DNA of 63,012 nt, from the NCBI GenBank assembly GCA_014239575.1, contig JAAZYQ010000003.1, positions 1-63,012 on the forward strand, written 5' to 3'. Positions within the stretch are counted from its first letter, which is position 1, and each line of letters starts with the position of its first letter. The stretch comes from Gammaproteobacteria bacterium. Its GTDB lineage: Bacteria; Pseudomonadota; Gammaproteobacteria; Arenicellales; UBA868. Shown here in pieces: positions 19,730 to 31,162 of the stretch. The notes under the pieces are model-generated. The model ran no database searches and had not been told where the DNA came from. It saw only the letters and a list, made by a program, of their open reading frames with translations. The translations under genes were made by a program, and so were the position numbers.

Positions 19730-20761
19730 TCAGCCGAACCAGTGACCGAATGGGGTGAAAAATTTGGCAACCCCAATCACGGTAATCCAAACCAGCGTGA
19801 CTGGAATGAAGACTTTCCAGCCCAGTCGCATAATCTGATCATAACGGTAGCGTGGAAACGTAGCCCGAAACCAAAGAAACAAAAAAGCAATCACCGCCAA
19901 TTTGCCAAAAAACCAGAACAGTCCCGGAATCCAGACGAATGGCGGGATTTGGGCTGGCGCGTGCCAGCCGCCAAGAAACATGAGTACGGTCAACGCCGAG
20001 ATGAGAAGCATATTGGCGTACTCGGCCAGAAAAAAGACGGCGAAGCCCATTCCAGAGTATTCAACGTGAAAACCCGCGACGATCTCTGATTCTCCCTCTG
20101 CGACATCAAACGGCGAACGATTGGTTTCCGCGACCCCACTGATGAGGTAGACCAGAAAAAGCGGAAACAAAGGAATAAAAAACCACTGATGCATCCCGCC
20201 TGATTGTGCGAGTACGATCTCCCTGAGATTAAGGCTTCCGGCTGCCATCAACACGCCCACCAAGGCGAAACCCATGGCAATTTCGTAAGCCACGATTTGC
20301 GCGGCGGAGCGCATAGCCCCTAGAAATGCGTACTTTGAATTAGACGCCCAGCCGGCAACGACCACGCCATAGACGCCCATGGAGGTCAACGCCAGTACGT
20401 ACAGCAGACTGGCGTTGACGTCAGCGAGGACCAAGGTATCGGTAAAAGGGACGACTGCCCAGGCGCCCAGGGCAGGAGCAAGGGCCAGTATCGGGGCAAT
20501 AACAAAAAGATAACGATCCGCATTAGTCGGTACGATCATCTCCTTGAACATCAGTTTGACGGCATCAGCTATCGGCTGAAGCAAGCCACGCGGGCCCACC
20601 CGGTTGGGTCCGATGCGTACATGCATATAACCAATGACCTTGCGCTCAGCCAACGTGTAATAAGCGACCGCGACCATCAAAGGGCCAATGATGGCAACTA
20701 TCTTTACGCCAAGTTGCACGATAAGCGGCAGTTCCATCCAGAACGCAAGGAGCCAGGTCAT
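19730..20761 (-). CDS. nuoH: NADH-quinone oxidoreductase subunit H
   Basis: Membrane subunit that, with NuoB and NuoD, forms the quinone-binding chamber. The 343 residues span about eight helices. Conserved signatures are [20 protein letters not shown] (quinone cavity loop) and [20 protein letters not shown], with its acidic residues on the proton route. It lies 5 bp after nuoG. Confidence 0.97.
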   Translation of the reverse strand: MTWLLAFWMELPLIVQLGVKIVAIIGPLMVAVAYYTLAERKVIGYMHVRIGPNRVGPRGLLQPIADAVKLMFKEMIVPTNADRYLFVIAPILALAPALGAWAVVPFTDTLVLADVNASLLYVLALTSMGVYGVVVAGWASNSKYAFLGAMRSAAQIVAYEIAMGFALVGVLMAAGSLNLREIVLAQSGGMHQWFFIPLFPLFLVYLISGVAETNRSPFDVAEGESEIVAGFHVEYSGMGFAVFFLAEYANMLLISALTVLMFLGGWHAPAQIPPFVWIPGLFWFFGKLAVIAFLFLWFRATFPRYRYDQIMRLGWKVFIPVTLVWITVIGVAKFFTPFGHWFG

Positions 20762-20766
20762 GGGGT

Positions 20767-23154
20767 TTAGCCTATAGCCTCAACGGATAATCGCTCGGAT
20801 ACAGTAAGGGCCGATGCCTCGGGGTGTGCGCCAGCGAGATAGATCGAACCTGGCGGAATACCGGTATCTGACAATACGCCGATACTTAGGGAATCGAACT
20901 CGTTGAAAACCCGGGCTTTGCCGCCATCGCTCAATCCACGGGACACCATTTCCTGTGGATGCAGGCGGCAATAACTAGCGCGCCAACCATCCTGGGTACG
21001 CTCTAATGCCGTCGCACGGCGAACCACCGGGTCGCCGCGATAGATGGGGACATCCCCTACCCGGAACAGACTTCCAGCCACGACACTGGCGCGCGAAGCG
21101 TTTGGACTGCTCCAGGCTTGGGGCATGGTCCGGGCACAGACCTGAGTGGGTTCTGGAAGTTCCATTGATACGTCAGATATATCGACGTAGTCAAAACCGT
21201 CCAAGTCGAGAAAATTGCCAAGTACCCGTAAAATCTTCCATCCTGGCCGTGAATTTCCCTGTGATTTGATTGCAGCTCGGGAAAACTGCATCTTCCCATT
21301 GCAATTCAAAAAGGTGCCGGAAGATTCAGTATAAGGAGCAATGGGTAACGCGATTCGGGCTTGATCCGGTACACCCGAACGGAATGCATTGAAAGAGATG
21401 ACGTTTCGTGCCCGTGCAAGGAGTTTATTGAGACTTGCGGGGTCTGCGTGATCTAGAGCCGGCTCCACACCAAAAAGCACCACCGTGTCTAGATCAAGCT
21501 CGGTCATTGCCTGAGCGTCAACTCCCTCCCCGGCGGCCTTTACACCTCCGGGTAGGCGGTGTGGTACCGCACCCGACCACCATGCAGCCGCACTATTGTT
21601 TGGGTGAATCCAGCCCGTCCGAGAACCGGTAATTTCGGCCAGCACACTGGCTGCGGCCCGCAATCCAGCAGCCTCTGGATGGTTTACAGCACTTTGCCCG
21701 AGAATAATCAAACCACCGCCCTTTGCACCATCCAAAATCTGAGCAAGGGATAAAAAAAGATCTGCGTCGCCATTGGCATCGGCCCGTGATTGCAGATTTG
21801 CCGGCAACGCATTCGCGCCGTCTTCAAGGGCTAACACCAAAGCACATAAAGCGCCAAGCAAGTCTGGCGGGCTCACTAATTTTTGCGCCACGACCGGGAA
21901 ATTAGGATTGCCCGAAAAACATCCCAGCACGCCAACCTGGCCGCCTGCCAAGGCCATCCGCCGCACTCTTAAACTCGCCAGCGGTAATTCTTTGCGTAGG
22001 TCACACCCTATCAGCAGTACACCGCCGACCTGATCAAACTCTGACAGCGGTGTCTCAATACCCGGATAATCCGGCATGAAGACATCGTCGGAGAAATCTT
22101 TTTGAAATAGACGGTGATCAATATGACACGAGCCCAGGCCGCGGATAAGCTTTTGTAGCAGAAAAAACTCTTCGGCGCTGCTCATCGGGTGAATCAGCGC
22201 TCCGAGACCCTGGCCAGGTGCCTTTTCGGCCTCTTTCAGAATCTCAACTGCTTCTTTAAGGGCCTGCTCCCAGGAAACCTCTTTCATACCCTCACTGGTT
22301 CGAACCAAAGGTTGGGTGAATCGATCGTCACCATCGGCCCCAGCATAGGCAAATCGATCGCGGTCGGACAACCAACACTCATTGACCGACTCATTGGTGC
22401 GAGGCACTACCCGTTTCACCTTACCTTGTGCCGTTTGTATCGTCAGGTTTGATCCGAGGCAATCGTGAGGGCTTATCGCGTCGTGGCTGAGAAGTTCCCA
22501 CGGGCGCGCCGTGAAGCGGTATGGTTTTGAAGTTAGAGCCCCTACCGGGCACAGGTCAATCATATTTCCGGACACCTCGCTATCAACGGTGCCATCTAGG
22601 TAGGTTGTTATAGCCATGCTCTCACCGCGGCCAGTCGCGCCCAACTCCATATTGCCTGCGACCTCTTGGCCAAACCGAACACAGCGAGTGCAATGGATGC
22701 AACGAGTCATCGCAGTAGCAATTAGTGGACCCAGATCGAGCGCTGGCATGGTCCGCTTATTTTCAAGATAACGGGAATTATCCTGACCGTATCCCATTGC
22801 CTGGTCCTGCAGTGGACATTCGCCCCCCTGATCACAAACCGGGCAATCCAGTGGGTGATTGATCAACAGAAATTCCATAGTGCCCTGCTGGGCCTGGATT
22901 GCTAACGCAGAGCGAGTCTTAACCACCATGCCTTCGGCAACCGGGGTCGCGCAGGCTGGCAATGCCTTGGGCGCTTTTTCGACCTCCACCAGACACATGC
23001 GACAGTTGGCCGCGATAGATAGTTTCTCGTGATAACAAAATCGTGGAATGTAAATTCCAACGGCATCGGCCGCCTGAATGACCATAGCGCCAGGCTGGGC
23101 TTGAACTTCACGCCCATCGATACTCAAATTGATCACTGCCGTTGCATCCATCAT
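20767..23154 (-). CDS. nuoG: NADH-quinone oxidoreductase subunit G
   Basis: Largest soluble subunit of complex I, relaying electrons through several Fe-S clusters. Of its 795 residues the first ~80 form a [2Fe-2S] domain ([19 protein letters not shown]), followed by a His-Cys4 cluster region ([18 protein letters not shown]) and a 4Fe-4S pair ([14 protein letters not shown] ... [11 protein letters not shown]). The remainder is a molybdopterin-oxidoreductase-like domain that lacks a working cofactor in this family. It starts ATGATG, overlapping the nuoF stop by 4 bp. Confidence 0.97.
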   Translation of the reverse strand: MMDATAVINLSIDGREVQAQPGAMVIQAADAVGIYIPRFCYHEKLSIAANCRMCLVEVEKAPKALPACATPVAEGMVVKTRSALAIQAQQGTMEFLLINHPLDCPVCDQGGECPLQDQAMGYGQDNSRYLENKRTMPALDLGPLIATAMTRCIHCTRCVRFGQEVAGNMELGATGRGESMAITTYLDGTVDSEVSGNMIDLCPVGALTSKPYRFTARPWELLSHDAISPHDCLGSNLTIQTAQGKVKRVVPRTNESVNECWLSDRDRFAYAGADGDDRFTQPLVRTSEGMKEVSWEQALKEAVEILKEAEKAPGQGLGALIHPMSSAEEFFLLQKLIRGLGSCHIDHRLFQKDFSDDVFMPDYPGIETPLSEFDQVGGVLLIGCDLRKELPLASLRVRRMALAGGQVGVLGCFSGNPNFPVVAQKLVSPPDLLGALCALVLALEDGANALPANLQSRADANGDADLFLSLAQILDGAKGGGLIILGQSAVNHPEAAGLRAAASVLAEITGSRTGWIHPNNSAAAWWSGAVPHRLPGGVKAAGEGVDAQAMTELDLDTVVLFGVEPALDHADPASLNKLLARARNVISFNAFRSGVPDQARIALPIAPYTESSGTFLNCNGKMQFSRAAIKSQGNSRPGWKILRVLGNFLDLDGFDYVDISDVSMELPEPTQVCARTMPQAWSSPNASRASVVAGSLFRVGDVPIYRGDPVVRRATALERTQDGWRASYCRLHPQEMVSRGLSDGGKARVFNEFDSLSIGVLSDTGIPPGSIYLAGAHPEASALTVSERLSVEAIG

Positions 23155-24425
23155 GCCGCCGCCTGCGATGGAATCATTGCCTCGAACTCGTGTCGAAAAT
23201 GTTTTAGAAAACTTTGAACCGGCCAGGCAGCAGCATCACCCAGCGCGCATATTGTGCGCCCCTCGATTTGATCCGCTACCGATTTAAGACGGTCCAGATC
23301 TCCTGGGGTACCGTCGCCAGAGCGGATCCGTCTCAGCATTCGATATAACCAGCCTGTGCCTTCGCGACAGGGTGTGCACTGGCCACACGATTCAACAAAA
23401 TAAAAATAAGAGATACGCTCCAGCACTTGCACCATGCAGGTTGAGTCGTCCATTACGATCACTGAGCCCGCCCCGAGCGCCGATCCAGCCTTCGCCAGAC
23501 CGTCGTAATCCATGGTGCAGGCCATGATCTGCCCGGCTGGGAGTACCGGAACAGACGATCCGCCTGGGATGACGGCTTTCAGGTTTCCTCCATCCAGGAC
23601 TCCCCCTGCCAGATCAAGCAGTTCCGCAAACGGTATCCCCATGGGCACTTCATAGTTACCGGGTCGATTGACGTGTCCGGAAACCGAGAAGATCTTAGTG
23701 CCACCACTGTTTTCAACACCCAAGTCAGAGAACCACTGCGCGCCATTGCGTAAAATTGGCGGGATTGACGCCAAGGTCTCGGTATTGTTGATCGTTGTCG
23801 GGCGGCCAAAAGCTCCAACTTGGGCCGGAAATGGGGGCTTGAAACGGGGCATCCCCTTTTTCCCTTCCAGAGATTCAAGTAAAGCTGTCTCTTCACCGCA
23901 GATATAGGCACCTGCGCCACGCTGGCTATACAGTTGAAAATCAACTCCAGAACCCCGGACATTAACGCCGAGTAGGCCCGCGCCACGAGCTTCGGCCAGT
24001 GCCGCCTCGAAACGAGCCCAGGGCTCATAATATTCGCCCCGGATATAGTTATATCCAACCGTCGCGCCTATCGCATAACCCGCAATGGCCATACCCTCGA
24101 CTAATTGATGGGGGTTGAGTCGCAAAATATCCCGATCCTTAAATGTCCCCGGCTCGCTTTCATCAGAGTTGCAGACTATGTATTTCTGACCCTGAGCATC
24201 ACGCGGCATAAAACTGAGCTTAAGGCCTGTTGGAAATCCAGCGCCGCCGCGCCCACGCAAACCCGACGCCTTGATCACTTCTATCAGATCCCCCGGTGGC
24301 GTATGGCCATCCAATACGCTCTCCCAAACCTGGTAACCGCCCCGCTCCCGATAGGACGCAAGGCTCCACGGCTCCTGGGTTTCCAATGGCGGAAGGCAGA
24401 CAAACACCTGGCTGGAACGGCTCAT
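23151..24425 (-). CDS. nuoF: NADH-quinone oxidoreductase subunit F
   Basis: Binds NADH and FMN and carries cluster N3. The 424-residue protein has the glycine-rich NADH/FMN site ([13 protein letters not shown]), the FMN segment [14 protein letters not shown] and the C-terminal 4Fe-4S motif [15 protein letters not shown]. The start ATG overlaps the nuoE stop (24422-24425). Confidence 0.97.
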   Translation of the reverse strand: MSRSSQVFVCLPPLETQEPWSLASYRERGGYQVWESVLDGHTPPGDLIEVIKASGLRGRGGAGFPTGLKLSFMPRDAQGQKYIVCNSDESEPGTFKDRDILRLNPHQLVEGMAIAGYAIGATVGYNYIRGEYYEPWARFEAALAEARGAGLLGVNVRGSGVDFQLYSQRGAGAYICGEETALLESLEGKKGMPRFKPPFPAQVGAFGRPTTINNTETLASIPPILRNGAQWFSDLGVENSGGTKIFSVSGHVNRPGNYEVPMGIPFAELLDLAGGVLDGGNLKAVIPGGSSVPVLPAGQIMACTMDYDGLAKAGSALGAGSVIVMDDSTCMVQVLERISYFYFVESCGQCTPCREGTGWLYRMLRRIRSGDGTPGDLDRLKSVADQIEGRTICALGDAAAWPVQSFLKHFRHEFEAMIPSQAAA

Positions 24426-24907
24426 GGGTACGACTCCAGGATGCTGTCCAACTTTTCTAACTGGAGATCTTCGTGATAATCATCGTCTATTATCATCATC
24501 GGCGCGCCACCGCATGCCCCCAGGCACTCCGCCTCAAGCAGGGTAAAACGTCCGTCGGAACTGGTTTCACCAAAATCAATCGCCAGATCTTCACGCAAGC
24601 GATTCGCGATGCCGGTGGAGCCGCGCAAAAGGCAAGAAATATTGGTACAAACCCGAATGGGATGTCGACCAACAGGCGAGGTATAAAACATATCGTAAAA
24701 GGTTGCGACCTCAAATACCTCTATGGGCTCAAGGTTCAATAGTCTGGCAAGCGCTGCCACAATATCTTGACTGATCCAGCCGTGTTCAGCTTGCGCGTAA
24801 CGTAAAGCCGATTTCACCGCCGCCTTTCGAACCGGATATTTATCCGCCTCAGACTCTATCTTCAGGATTACCGAATCGGATAACCGGAACTCGCTGTCCT
24901 CGTTCAA
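24422..24907 (-). CDS. nuoE: NADH-quinone oxidoreductase subunit E
   Basis: Thioredoxin-fold [2Fe-2S] subunit (cluster N1a) paired with NuoF. In the 161 residues the cluster ligands are Cys87, Cys92, Cys128 and Cys132 (CTNISC and ECLGAC). The start codon is TTG within a TTGA overlap with the nuoD stop; GGAGAG lies 8 nt upstream, which supports this start over later ones. Confidence 0.96.
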   Translation of the reverse strand: MNEDSEFRLSDSVILKIESEADKYPVRKAAVKSALRYAQAEHGWISQDIVAALARLLNLEPIEVFEVATFYDMFYTSPVGRHPIRVCTNISCLLRGSTGIANRLREDLAIDFGETSSDGRFTLLEAECLGACGGAPMMIIDDDYHEDLQLEKLDSILESYP

Positions 24908-26157
24908 CGATCTATCTCTCCAAAAACAATATCCTGTGTGCCGATGATCGCGACCACATCGGCCAGCATGTGTCCGCGCGCCATCTCATCAAGCGACGCC
25001 AAGTGAGGGAATCCTGGGGCCCGGATTTTCAAACGGTAAGGCTTATTAGCACCATCGGAAATAATATAGATACCGAATTCGCCTTTAGGAGCCTCTACCG
25101 CCTGATACACCTGCCCCGGAGGCGTGCTGTAGCCTTCGGTGAACAATTTAAAGTGATGAATCAGGGATTCCATGTCCTGTTTCATCTCGGTTCGCTGAGG
25201 TGGCGCCAACTTATGATCTGCGATCATCACCGGGCCCGGGTTGTTTTTCAGCCAGTCTACGCACTGACTGATCACCTGATTGGATTGACGCATCTCCTCT
25301 ACACGCACCAGGTACCGGTCATAACAATCTCCGGTGCTGCCAAGGGGTATATCAAACTGCAGCTGCGGATAAACCTCATAAGGCTGTTTGCGTCGAAGAT
25401 CCCACTCAACGCCGGACCCACGCAGCATCGGACCCGTAAACCCCAACTGCAACGCCCGTTCGGGGGTAACCACTCCTATATCGACCGTGCGTTGCTTCCA
25501 AATTCGGTTATCCGTTAATAATGTTTCGTATTCGTCTACGCACTTGGGGAAGCGCTCGACGAAAGATTCAATAAAATCCAGCACCGAACCTTCTCGGTTA
25601 ATATTCTTCTGTCGGATTTCTTTCTCACTGTGCACCGAAGACGCGGCGTGTTTCGGCATTTCATCCGGTAGGTCACGATAGACGCCGCCTGGCCGGAAAT
25701 AGGCGGCGTGCAACCGAGCACCGGACGTGGCTTCGTAGACGTCGCACAGGTCCTCGCGTTCGCGGAACGCATAAAGGAATACTGCCATCGCTCCGATATC
25801 CAGTCCGTGCGCTGCAATCCATAGCAGGTGATTACGGATCCGGGTAATCTCGGCAAACATGACCCGGATGTATTGAGCCCGAATGGGGGGTGTAATACCC
25901 AGCAGCTTCTCTATCGCCAGCACGTAGGCGTGTTCATTACACATCATAGATACATAGTCGAGTCGATCCATGTATCCGATACTGTGGTTGTAGGGCTTAC
26001 TCTCCGCGAGTTTCTCGGTAGCACGGTGCAGTAGACCTATATGGGTATCGATTCGTTCTACAACCTCTCCATCCATTTCCATGACCAAACGAAGAACACC
26101 ATGCGCAGCGGGGTGCTGCGGGCCGAAGTTCATGGTGTAATTACGAATCTCAGTCAA
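24904..26157 (-). CDS. nuoD: NADH-quinone oxidoreductase subunit D
   Basis: 49-kDa subunit that helps form the quinone pocket and descends from the NiFe-hydrogenase large subunit. The 417 residues begin [19 protein letters not shown] after the initiator and contain [14 protein letters not shown]. The start is TTG in a TTGA overlap with the nuoC stop (26154-26157), supported by AGGAG 9 nt upstream and by the family N-terminus. NuoD is not fused to NuoC, unlike in E. coli. Confidence 0.97.
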   Translation of the reverse strand: MTEIRNYTMNFGPQHPAAHGVLRLVMEMDGEVVERIDTHIGLLHRATEKLAESKPYNHSIGYMDRLDYVSMMCNEHAYVLAIEKLLGITPPIRAQYIRVMFAEITRIRNHLLWIAAHGLDIGAMAVFLYAFREREDLCDVYEATSGARLHAAYFRPGGVYRDLPDEMPKHAASSVHSEKEIRQKNINREGSVLDFIESFVERFPKCVDEYETLLTDNRIWKQRTVDIGVVTPERALQLGFTGPMLRGSGVEWDLRRKQPYEVYPQLQFDIPLGSTGDCYDRYLVRVEEMRQSNQVISQCVDWLKNNPGPVMIADHKLAPPQRTEMKQDMESLIHHFKLFTEGYSTPPGQVYQAVEAPKGEFGIYIISDGANKPYRLKIRAPGFPHLASLDEMARGHMLADVVAIIGTQDIVFGEIDR

Positions 26158-26741
26158 GAGTTGGGCTCCTGCCGGTTGATCCGCGGCACCGTAACCCGAG
26201 GCTCGATCGATACCGGCTCGTAAACCACGCGACCTTTTTTTTCATCGAAACGCATCTCTACGTGCCCACTCAATGGGAAATCTTTACGGAAGGGGTGGCC
26301 GATAAATCCATAATCGGTCAGTAGGCGTCGCAGATCCGGGTGCCCTTCGAACAAAATCCCGAAAAGATCAAAGGCTTCCCTTTCGTACCAGTTCGCGCAG
26401 GCAAAGATATCGACTGCGCTCGGCACAACCGGGCGATCTTCGGCGACATACACGACCACACGGATTCGATCATTTCGGCTGACCGATAAAAGGTGGTAGA
26501 TCACAGCGAAACGTTCGGGGTGCTCAGTCAGGCTAGATGGATAATCGCTAAAATCAACCCCGCACAGATCAATCAACTGTTCGAATCGAGCCTCGGGGTG
26601 GTCGCGAAGCGTTTCAAGCAATGAAATAAGCTGCTCGGATGGCGCGACAAGCGTGTTTTCGCCGTATGCCGTTCGCATTGAAGCCCCATAGGCCTGGGCG
26701 AGCTGTTCCACCCTCGATGCCGGAGCGCTGTCTTCCATCAT
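26154..26741 (-). CDS. nuoC: NADH-quinone oxidoreductase subunit C
   Basis: 30-kDa subunit of the peripheral arm, structurally linking NuoD and NuoI. The 195-residue sequence has the family signature [20 protein letters not shown] and ends with the [19 protein letters not shown] strand. It begins ATGATG, 12 bp after the nuoB stop. Confidence 0.96.
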   Translation of the reverse strand: MMEDSAPASRVEQLAQAYGASMRTAYGENTLVAPSEQLISLLETLRDHPEARFEQLIDLCGVDFSDYPSSLTEHPERFAVIYHLLSVSRNDRIRVVVYVAEDRPVVPSAVDIFACANWYEREAFDLFGILFEGHPDLRRLLTDYGFIGHPFRKDFPLSGHVEMRFDEKKGRVVYEPVSIEPRVTVPRINRQEPNS

Positions 26742-26753
26742 TTGCCGATCGTT

Positions 26754-27230
26754 TCAGCGCGCGATTGTATCGTCACGTTTGATCTTCTTTTGCAGCTGGA
26801 TGATGCCGTAGATCAAAGCCTCGGGGGTTGGCGGGCATCCAGGCACATAAATATCAACCGGCACGATGCGGTCACAACCTCGCACCACTGAGTAGGAGTA
26901 GTGATAGTACCCACCACCGTTCGCACATGAGCCCATTGAAATTACCCACCGAGGCTCAGGCATTTGGTCGTAGACCCGTCGTAGCGCGGGGGCCATCTTG
27001 TTCGTCAGCGTGCCAGCAACAATCATTACGTCGGACTGACGGGGACTGGGTCGAAAAATGACCCCAAAGCGATCCAGATCATAACGTGAAGCGCCGGCAT
27101 GCATCATCTCTACGGCACAACAGGCAAGCCCGAAAGTCATCGGCCACATGGATCCTGTTCTTGCCCAGTTAATGAGATCATCCAGGCGGGCCGTCGCCCA
27201 CCCCTGTGACATGACTCCTTCAAGCGGCAT
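26754..27230 (-). CDS. nuoB: NADH-quinone oxidoreductase subunit B
   Basis: Carries cluster N2, the last electron carrier before quinone. In the 158 residues the tandem cysteines Cys37-Cys38 ([10 protein letters not shown]), Cys102 ([12 protein letters not shown]) and Cys132 (VPGCPPTPE) are the N2 ligands. It lies 6 bp after nuoA. Confidence 0.97.
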   Translation of the reverse strand: MPLEGVMSQGWATARLDDLINWARTGSMWPMTFGLACCAVEMMHAGASRYDLDRFGVIFRPSPRQSDVMIVAGTLTNKMAPALRRVYDQMPEPRWVISMGSCANGGGYYHYSYSVVRGCDRIVPVDIYVPGCPPTPEALIYGIIQLQKKIKRDDTIAR

Positions 27231-27236
27231 AAGGTC

Positions 27237-27593
27237 TTACTCCCATTCCAGCGCCCCTTTCATCCACTCGTAAACAAAACCCACAACTAGAATCAGTAGG
27301 AACACCATCATTGCCATAAAACCGAAAACACCGATTTCATCCAGCACAATTGCCCAAGGAAACAGGAAGGCAATCTCGAGGTCAAAGATAATAAATAGGA
27401 TGGCGACAAGATAATAGCGAACATCGAACTTCATTCGCGTATCTTCGAAAGCCTCAAAGCCGCATTCGTACGACGACAGCTTATCTGGGTAGGGGTTGCG
27501 AGGGCTAAGCACTCTCCCGGCCGCGAGCGCAACTGCGCCGATGCCGATTGCCGTCAGCAGGAACAGTAGGACAGGCAGGTAATTTGCAAGCAT
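27237..27593 (-). CDS. nuoA: NADH-quinone oxidoreductase subunit A
   Basis: ND3-like membrane subunit and first gene of the nuo operon. I place the start at the ATG at 27593, giving 118 residues ([18 protein letters not shown] after the initiator), the usual family length; the frame extends to a TTG at 27638, which has no ribosome-binding site and would lie at the predicted transcript start. Three helices and the cavity loop motif [20 protein letters not shown] are clear. A strong promoter lies just upstream. Confidence 0.96.
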   Translation of the reverse strand: MLANYLPVLLFLLTAIGIGAVALAAGRVLSPRNPYPDKLSSYECGFEAFEDTRMKFDVRYYLVAILFIIFDLEIAFLFPWAIVLDEIGVFGFMAMMVFLLILVVGFVYEWMKGALEWE

Positions 27594-27640
27594 CCGACCG
27601 TTACAAGATAGCGGAGAGACCGCCGGGGGAGAAAGCAAGG

Positions 27641-27669
27641 ATTCTAATCTGCCGGTGGTTAAGCGTCAA
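27641..27669 (-). promoter_or_regulatory. Sigma-70-type promoter of the nuo operon
   Basis: On the minus strand TTGACG (27669-27664) is followed by a 17-bp spacer and TAGAAT (27646-27641), a near-consensus -35/-10 pair. Initiation would fall near 27634, about 40 nt before the nuoA ATG. It sits in the 111-bp gap between the methyltransferase stop and nuoA. Confidence 0.75.
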
Positions 27670-27704
27670 CAAAAGAGGTGCACGATGAGGCCTTGATCAG
27701 CGCT

Positions 27705-29711
27705 TCAAGCTATCCAAAGCATGACTGCCTCGACCCTTGTTGGCTGTGAAACCCATTGGCGTCCCAGTAAGCTTAGATCGAATGCCAGCCAGGGGTCGGA
27801 GCCAAGAATCTGCAGTTTAATTTTGTCATTTTCGGTGGTGATCTGAAGATCGTTTGATTCACACTCACTTAGTGAAAAAGCCTGCAGCAGATCAATCTTG
27901 TTTTCTGTGCCTTCGGTGCAGATAGTGAGTGCCTCGAGCACAAGCTGGTCAGGCAAAAACCGGGGTGAATGATTTGAAGGGTCGAAACGCAAGCGTCCAA
28001 TCCGATCACCGTTGTGACCCAGTGCAAGCTTGACTCGTTGTCGGCCTTCGAGTCGGCAAGGTTTCGATGTGCAACGCTCTTCCGAAAACTGTTCTTCCAT
28101 GTCAGCCCAGTAAATGGCGACATGGGTCAGATCGATCGCAGAAGCATCCGTCCTGATATATGGAAAACGTCCCTCTTCGTTACCGATACCCGACAACTGA
28201 TCGCTATCCCTAACCGCCTCCATGACTTGCTTGACTAGCCCAGCGGGGCTATCCAGATCCTTTAATGCCGGAAAAAAACTGAGATCGCCTCCGCCATACG
28301 CGAGGAACCGATCAAGGGCATCCTCAAGCCAGCTTGGGCAATCGAATTGTCGGGTGAGGCTCAAATCGTCAGGCCATGGAAAACATTCCGAAAGTAACTG
28401 CCCATCATAATCAACCAGTAATGATCCGGCGTCATGGGTTAATTCCTGGTCTCTCACTTGCCGATAATGGGCGGCGATGAGTTGTATTAAGCTTTCTTCG
28501 TCCGGTGTTGCGGCGGCATAACGCAACCAGAATCGAAGCAATGGCTCTCCCGAAGGAAGGCTGCGCAAGAACTCCGAGGAGCTTTGATCGACAAAGGCAC
28601 GTGGCGTTTGCTCGCCTACCCTCAGGGCCAACCCTTGGGGTTTTCCCGCCCAGGGTTGATCAAAAACAACCCATTGGTGCGTTAAAACCTCGTCAACTAC
28701 GTCGTTTGCCGCGCCGATAACAATCCCAAATGAGTCGGCGAAGTAGTCGTCCAAACCGGCATCATGAAAAGCGGTCTGTTGCAAGCGAACTGGAGCCATT
28801 CCGTTGGTACCACTGGATCGGCTTACCGGGCCAAAGCGATCTGCCACCGCCAATGCGCCGGGGGCCATAGCGGCACCCTCACTGACCAGCGCCTGAGGCA
28901 ATTTGTAGTCCGGGAGCGGATAAAAGAATCGATGCTTAAGGGTCATCGACTCCAGTAGTTTCACCCATTGGACCGAATCAAAGGTTTGAATCCCCGCGTC
29001 TGCACCCAAAAACCTAGGATATCCCGCGACCCCAGCCCACGGACGGCCAAGATGATCTTCAGAAAACCCGCAAAGATATTTAGCGCCTAGCCGATTCTCG
29101 ATGGCCACCAGGATTACCCCATCCGGGGTTAGAGAAGCAACCGCCTGCGAGAGCATCTTCTTGACAGCAAATTCGGCACTGGAGTTATCTCCTGAGAAAC
29201 GTGCCGCATATTCAAGTACGCCCACAAACAACACCAAATCATAGGTGGCTGGGGGTAAATTCAGATCGTTTATGTCTGCCCGGACTAAAGAGACGCCTTC
29301 CAAGCCGTGACAGCGTAAGGCGGCCAGTTGAGCCCGCACAGGACTTCCCTCGACCGCGTCAACTCGAAATCCCTGGTCGCCCAGATAGCGAGTGATGGCA
29401 CCGCAGCCCGCACCCACCTCCAGCACGGTCTTGCAATTCTTTAGCATCAAACCACGAAGAATATTTGCCCGAAGCGGCGAAAGGTGATATTCCAGCGCCC
29501 AGTCATTGTGGTTTTGGGCCAGGCCCGCAGCGTCCCAGCGCCGATCAGGAGCCTCATGGAGTATCCGTTCGAGCTGACGCTCCTGGACCTCGCCGTCGCT
29601 GTAATTAAGGCCGGCTTTGGAATTCGAGTCGAGCCACACCCCATTCGAAAAAACTAGGGTATTTTCCTCTGAAAGTAAGGGCGGCAAAGCCGCGTCACTC
29701 GATTCAGTCAC
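27705..29711 (-). CDS. Large class I SAM-dependent methyltransferase, target unknown
   Basis: A 668-residue protein with a Methyltransf_11/25-type SAM domain at about residues 85-240: motif I is LEVGAGCGAITRYLG and the acidic loop is VRADINDLNLPPATYDLVLF. The rest, several hundred residues, is not recognised by eye and may hold a second substrate-binding domain. Similar long methyltransferases occur with polysaccharide loci, but no glycan genes are adjacent. The start is fixed at the GTG at 29711 by GGAGG 7 nt upstream; an in-frame extension would run into the tRNA. It lies between tRNA-Leu and the nuo promoter, an unusual place. Confidence 0.75.
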   Translation of the reverse strand: MTESSDAALPPLLSEENTLVFSNGVWLDSNSKAGLNYSDGEVQERQLERILHEAPDRRWDAAGLAQNHNDWALEYHLSPLRANILRGLMLKNCKTVLEVGAGCGAITRYLGDQGFRVDAVEGSPVRAQLAALRCHGLEGVSLVRADINDLNLPPATYDLVLFVGVLEYAARFSGDNSSAEFAVKKMLSQAVASLTPDGVILVAIENRLGAKYLCGFSEDHLGRPWAGVAGYPRFLGADAGIQTFDSVQWVKLLESMTLKHRFFYPLPDYKLPQALVSEGAAMAPGALAVADRFGPVSRSSGTNGMAPVRLQQTAFHDAGLDDYFADSFGIVIGAANDVVDEVLTHQWVVFDQPWAGKPQGLALRVGEQTPRAFVDQSSSEFLRSLPSGEPLLRFWLRYAAATPDEESLIQLIAAHYRQVRDQELTHDAGSLLVDYDGQLLSECFPWPDDLSLTRQFDCPSWLEDALDRFLAYGGGDLSFFPALKDLDSPAGLVKQVMEAVRDSDQLSGIGNEEGRFPYIRTDASAIDLTHVAIYWADMEEQFSEERCTSKPCRLEGRQRVKLALGHNGDRIGRLRFDPSNHSPRFLPDQLVLEALTICTEGTENKIDLLQAFSLSECESNDLQITTENDKIKLQILGSDPWLAFDLSLLGRQWVSQPTRVEAVMLWIA

Positions 29712-29774
29712 AGCGTGGCCTCCGATTACGGGCCTTGTCTCTAATGAGCTGGCCGCGTATTTACGGGCCAGATA

Positions 29775-29859
29775 TGGTGCCGAACGCCGGACTCGAACCG
29801 GCACGGCTTGCGCCACCGCCCCCTCAAGACGGCGTGTCTACCAGTTCCACCAGTTCGGC
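29775..29859 (-). tRNA. tRNA-Leu (anticodon GAG)
   Basis: The minus-strand sequence folds as a class II tRNA of 85 nt including an encoded CCA. The acceptor arms are GCCGAAC and GTTCGGC; the D-loop region is TGGTGGAACTGGTAGACACG, the anticodon loop CTTGAGG reads GAG, and GGTTCGAGTCC forms the T-loop. It lies 34 bp after secG, the same place as leuU in E. coli. Confidence 0.95.
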
Positions 29860-29893
29860 ATATTCAAAATCACATTAAAATTCAGTTTAACCA

Positions 29894-30259
29894 TCAGTTC
29901 CCGGGCTCGGGGACCTTTGGAATATCAGTAGTTATTGCATTCGGGTCGTTAACACCAGCGCCACCCGACTCAGAAGACCCCTTTTCTTCAGCCATGACGC
30001 TGTGGGATGCAGCGCTCTCCTTGGTGTAAATATAGGCCAAGCTAAGGCTTGTGATGAAAAAGACAGCCGCAAGGCCTCCGGTAACCTGACTGAGGAAGGT
30101 CGCAGAGCCCCGACTACCAAACACTGACTGTGATGAGCCGCCTCCACCGAAAGCGGCTCCCATATCGGCACCCTTTCCCTGTTGCAGTAGCACCAGAACG
30201 ACGATGGCTACGGCCGAAATTAGGTTTATAACGGTGAAAATACTGGTTGCAAAGTTCAT
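29894..30259 (-). CDS. secG: Preprotein translocase subunit SecG
   Basis: Two-helix inner-membrane protein that stimulates SecYEG translocation. The 121 residues have helix 1 at about 5-22 and helix 2 at about 52-72, separated by the conserved [20 protein letters not shown] loop. The C-terminal tail is acidic and Gly/Pro-rich. It overlaps the tpiA stop by 4 bp and is followed by tRNA-Leu. Confidence 0.95.
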   Translation of the reverse strand: MNFATSIFTVINLISAVAIVVLVLLQQGKGADMGAAFGGGGSSQSVFGSRGSATFLSQVTGGLAAVFFITSLSLAYIYTKESAASHSVMAEEKGSSESGGAGVNDPNAITTDIPKVPEPGN

Positions 30260-31011
30260 GAGTTAGCCGCTCTGATAATGCCCAAAAAATCTTCAGCCTT
30301 AAGCGAAGCACCGCCGATAAGACCGCCATCGATGTCCGGTTGGGAAAATAATCCAGCAGCGTTTTCCGGTTTCACGCTACCACCATAAAGAATCCGAGTC
30401 GATTGGGCCCCCGCCGAATTGGCCACCGCCAACTGTTCGCGAACCAACGCATGTACGTCCTGAGCCTGTCCATCGGTCGCCGTACGCCCAGTGCCAATAG
30501 CCCACACTGGCTCATAGGCGATTATCGCCTGTGGGAAAATCTCGGGCCCAGCTTCATCAAGTACCGCCACGAGTTGGCGGGTTACCACCTCTCCGGTAGC
30601 CCCGGCTTCGCGTTCCTCGAGCGTTTCTCCGAGACAAATAATAGGTGTCAGGCCCTTGGCAAAAGCAACCCGTGTTTTGTGGGCTATCAATTCATCGGTC
30701 TCGCCGTACAGAGCTCGCCGCTCAGAATGCCCAACAATCACATATTCACATCCAGCATCTATTAATATCTCGGCCGAAATCTCACCGGTGAATGCCCCGG
30801 GTTCATGGGTATCGAGATTCTGGCCGCCCACAGCAATGGATGCACCGTCAGCTGCCTGGAAACACTGTGGGACGAGCACAAATGGCGGGCAAATAACAAC
30901 ATCGACACCACTGATGCCTGACAGGCCGGCGTGCACATCTTTCATTAACCCCGCTGCCATCGCGCGTGATCCATTCATTTTCCAGTTGCCAGCAACAAGT
31001 GGCGTACGCAT
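30256..31011 (-). CDS. tpiA: Triosephosphate isomerase
   Basis: Interconverts dihydroxyacetone phosphate and glyceraldehyde-3-phosphate in the cytoplasm. The 251-residue TIM barrel shows the N-terminal Asn-Lys site (AGNWKMNGS), the catalytic histidine in [10 protein letters not shown], the catalytic glutamate and flexible loop in [12 protein letters not shown], and the phosphate-binding YGGSVKPEN. It is translationally coupled to secG. The 151 bp on its upstream side, towards glmM, hold no feature I recognise. Confidence 0.97.
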   Translation of the reverse strand: MRTPLVAGNWKMNGSRAMAAGLMKDVHAGLSGISGVDVVICPPFVLVPQCFQAADGASIAVGGQNLDTHEPGAFTGEISAEILIDAGCEYVIVGHSERRALYGETDELIAHKTRVAFAKGLTPIICLGETLEEREAGATGEVVTRQLVAVLDEAGPEIFPQAIIAYEPVWAIGTGRTATDGQAQDVHALVREQLAVANSAGAQSTRILYGGSVKPENAAGLFSQPDIDGGLIGGASLKAEDFLGIIRAANS

Positions 31012-31162
31012 CTATGGGCTCCAACGAGGGTTAACGCGGCGGACCGTATATTCGGAGCCGACTGAGGGGGGGGCGATGTTACCGGCCGAACGACGGCAAC
31101 GCAACTTTGACCGCTTCGCCCGCCATCCCTGATTTGAGAAAGATTAAGCCGAAAAACTGTTT

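Noticed and set aside
29712-29816. 35-residue N-terminal extension of the methyltransferase
   Set aside because: It would read through the tRNA 3' region; the GTG at 29711 has a good ribosome-binding site.
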